Shown one piece after another: positions 60,981-64,000 of a stretch of 64,000 nucleotides of DNA; within the stretch, counting starts at the first letter, position 1; every line of letters begins with the position of its first letter. The stretch lies in contig QAOA01000409.1 in the NCBI GenBank assembly GCA_003255065.1, positions 42,315 through 106,314 on the forward strand, given 5' to 3'. The stretch is from Cercis canadensis (taxonomy: Eukaryota > Streptophyta > Magnoliopsida > Fabales > Fabaceae). Position numbers and translations under genes: made by a program. The notes beneath the pieces were generated by a model, which saw only the letters and a program-made list of their open reading frames with translations, searched no databases and was not told the origin of the DNA.

Positions 60981-63607
60981 ATTCAATCCAAAATTATGTA
61001 GGGTTTGTTAAATCAGTCGGAAGAATGAATAAGTGTTGGAAATTGTTAGTATGTCGTTCAATTCTCATTATTATGTAAATGAAGGCAATACGATCGCCTT
61101 TAACTACAGTATGTATTGAAATTTTCATTTAAAATACTATTTAATAGTTTTCATTTCTCTCATATTCTATGTGTTCATATCACAATTTGTTGAAAAGAAC
61201 TTTATTGATGGTAAGAAAAATATAAACTAGTTCAAGAAATTGGTCAACCTTCATGAGAAAGAAAGTTGTTTATCAAACTTTTCATCTTTGACTTCAATTT
61301 TTTTGTTTTCGGCCAATTATTGTTGACTTCAAATTGAGCATGATGGGGTCAAACTTAATTAATGCTATAGTATAGATGATATGAAGATCATACGTGTAAT
61401 GCGGGAAGAGATAAGAAAATTTTTTAGAATGGTTGAATCTAATAAAGCATCTGTTGCTATCAAGAAATCAGATTTCACATTATCAGTATAAGACATGATT
61501 TTAGGCATAAATGAAAAGATATTTACCATGTTTATATCTCTATATTAACTATGATTAATTTTGGACAGTTATCATTTAGGTTAGTCAATAGGTTTATTTC
61601 TTTTCCCTGATTATTTTCCATTAATGTGTATTATGGCTGAAAAAGAGTGATCAAGTTATATATAAAAACATGTACAGATGAATACAATATCATGTTTTCT
61701 CTTTTTCTATAGGATCCTTATAGTTTCGTGCCACAAAATATATACTAACAATTGTTTTTCTTTTTTACCCTAAAATAAGAGGAGACATTTAGCCAGTTGA
61801 AACTTTGAAAATGAGTAAGAAGAAATGGGTAAAATAATAAGAATGTTGAAGCATGGCTTTAAACTTTTGGATTTTTATTGTTCATGCTCCTATGCTAATC
61901 TATAAAGTATCAAAATATATATTTGTGATTTGATTCATAACAAGCAATATGACAAAAAGTATTAGGTAACCAAATAGCATATGACCAAGCAATACTGAAG
62001 TATTCTTTAAAGGTCGTGGTTTCTTGTTTGAACTCATTGTAGTCAAAGTAAAAAAAAATAAAAAATTATTAGGTTTTTACAAAGAAATATGAAGATAAAA
62101 TGCCTAATTAGATATGATTGACTGGACCCTATCAAAAAACAGAGAGAAGCTGATAATGGCAACTTTGCAAAGAGTAGCCAAAGTACCAATAAAAACAAAC
62201 TTTGGAAAGATGATTATGCCGATGCTTGAGGGAAATATTTTAATAAAAACAAACTTTGCTAAGTCCATGTAGCAAATGTTAATATGAATTGTTAAGGCCA
62301 TATCTTTAATAGTGAGAGGTATGTCACAGAAATGTAATCAAATTCTATATGCATTTGAAAGACAACAGAATGATAGGTTTTAACTGCATCCGTTTCAAAA
62401 TTTTGAGAGTAACATCATTTTATAATTGCTAATTGAAAAGGGAAATCTAAAAAAAATTTAACTCATAAATGTATTTAAGCTTAGTAAATAAACATGAATC
62501 CACACCACATTACTCTTTGGTAGCGGTCAAAATAATTAAGGACATTCTTTTCTTTTTTTCCTTCATTATTGAGTAAACTGTTAAGGCCGTACATCAAGGA
62601 TCGAAACAAGACCTTGTGCTTTGAAATTAGACTTTGCCTTCACAAAAACTCGTGCTTTGAAATTTATTAGATGTTAAAATAAAAAGAAAGTTCAGTGTAT
62701 CTAATTGGGTGGATGTTACCCTAAACTTTAAAGAAATCCTTTTCACTTACTTGGTGTGAAAGCAATTATTTATTTCAATGTTAACGTCTATGCAATAGTT
62801 GACCTGGACTGTGCACAGTAGAAATTATCCAAAAATTGAAAAACAGAGAGACGAGAAAGAGCCAAGATAGAGAGAGGGACATGGAAAAAAACTTTGATAC
62901 TCACTTGGTTATATGATAGCAAAAAAACTCGATTTTTTCACAAAAATTATCGAAATTCTTAACTATTAGATTACACCTCATGATTTTTAGTACTTACTTA
63001 TTGTTACTAAATAGAAAAGATAAAAAAAATAAAAATATTTAAGATTAATTTCATTGTTTTTAGTGAAAATAACTCACATTATTATTTTATATTCATATCT
63101 ACAAAAAAAAAAAAAAAATAAAAGTTATTAGGGTTGGATATTGGGTTCGTGTCTTTGAGTTGATTCATTGACCAAGTTTTTGACTGACTATTTTTTCTTA
63201 CCATTCAAATTCCAAATTGTTTAAAAAACGATTTATGATATGAAGATTCATGGTTCTTTGCTTTTCTTTTGTTGTCTTTTTTTGCTATGCCAAAGATGTT
63301 ATTATGAAGAAATGGAACACGCACAAGCGACGTTGATATACTTTCTATGGATGAGACAATTTTGAGTGGAATGAAAATGACACATTCATGAAGGAAATTT
63401 TGATGCTTAATTTTATTATTTTCCTTTTTGTCATAATATATAAAACTCAACAGTATTCAAAGACTCAAAGGCACAGATACATGATTGCCTTCATAGTCTT
63501 AATTACACAACAAAATTCAAAGATGTGCTATCAATTTCCTTCACTTATTCATACGTTATACTGGTAAGACCACAAGCCCTACTTATATGAGTTAAAACTA
63601 ATTAATT
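60981..63607. other. Intergenic AT-rich region, no gene seen
   Basis: After the 3' UTR of methyltransferase 3 there are only short frames without recognisable products, and several poly-A or poly-T runs. Confidence 0.55.
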
Positions 63608-63885
63608 TATAAAATTCTATGACTCCCAAAGTAGAGAAAACACAATAAGCAACTTCATATAGCAAAACCCTGCACTTTTGCATAAAGCTTCGAATCCTTT
63701 CTCAGTTCTTTCCTTCCCACCAGCTTGGATAAACATGACGTAGTCAAGAGTGGAAACATACTTATCACCATCTGTTGTTGCCTTGGGTGTTTCAGGCATT
63801 ATCAAATCACTAATAATGACATTCCCACCTTTCTTTAGGGATTGATGGCAATTTCTCAAAATTTGTATGCATTTTTCTTCTTTTT
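63608..63885 (-). pseudogene. O-methyltransferase last-exon fragment
   Basis: On the minus strand the frame carries EEKCIQILRNCHQSLKKGG, then DLIMPETPKAT, YVMFIQAGGKERTEKGFEAL, matching the last exon of the cluster's methyltransferases. The 5' side is cut inside the exon just before EEKC, so the catalytic His motif HNW is absent and no splice acceptor is seen. Near the 3' end a small deletion after SAGF shifts the frame: the expected YEVA and GVIEFYK lie in another frame, and the read frame stops early. It is a broken copy. Its other exons are not in the last 115 bases of the window. Confidence 0.75.
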
Positions 63886-64000
63886 GGATTAGACCCAAAA
63901 CGTTTTAGGTGTGGTGTTGATTTCTTTCCTTCTTCGAATTGGGCCTAACTTCTTTTTGTTCTTTTTTTTTTTTAATTTACTTTCCTATTCATTAATTAGT

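Overview
The window is nuclear DNA of a flowering plant, most likely a woody eudicot of the rosid type. The genes carry many GT-AG introns, the intergenic DNA is very AT-rich, chloroplast transit peptides are present, and degenerate plant transposons are common. I could not fix the species. The sequence is a draft assembly: it holds one 118-base N gap and single N characters. At least three of those single Ns sit exactly between two nearly identical stretches, which looks like unmerged contig ends.

The left half (1-36 kb) is mostly housekeeping genes. In order they are a photosystem I assembly TPR protein of the PYG7/Ycf37 type (minus, six exons); an organelle-type 5'-3' exonuclease (minus, five coding exons); the E2 subunit of the plastid pyruvate dehydrogenase complex (plus, six exons); an LRR receptor kinase with a degenerate kinase domain (minus, two exons); a second, partial copy of that receptor cut exactly before the membrane helix; a small acidic plant protein of unknown function; histidinol-phosphate aminotransferase (plus, nine exons, with a GC-AG intron that also carries a solo LTR); and an intronless BPS1/ROH1-like protein. 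The E2 and aminotransferase genes serve plastid acetyl-CoA and histidine synthesis. PYG7 and probably the exonuclease also act in organelles.

The right half (37-64 kb) is an accessory region. It holds four members of one COMT-type O-methyltransferase family: two intact minus-strand genes, one plus-strand gene whose first half is doubled by an assembly junction, and a broken last-exon fragment at the right edge. These genes share the same four-exon structure, with a 65-bp third exon.

Between the methyltransferase genes lie many transposon remains: a three-copy tandem array of about 330-bp units; a long-inverted-repeat element with a Tourist-like element inside it; a Pack-MULE-like element carrying a PH-domain exon; a miniature LTR retrotransposon whose 3' repeat has a 30-bp segment flipped; CACTA-like subterminal repeats; an SPL transcription-factor fragment; an RNase H remnant; and short SINE-like insertions. 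The O-methyltransferase cluster with its transposons is the most dynamic part of the window. The receptor pair is the most interesting protein-level change. I found no clearly new biochemical system.
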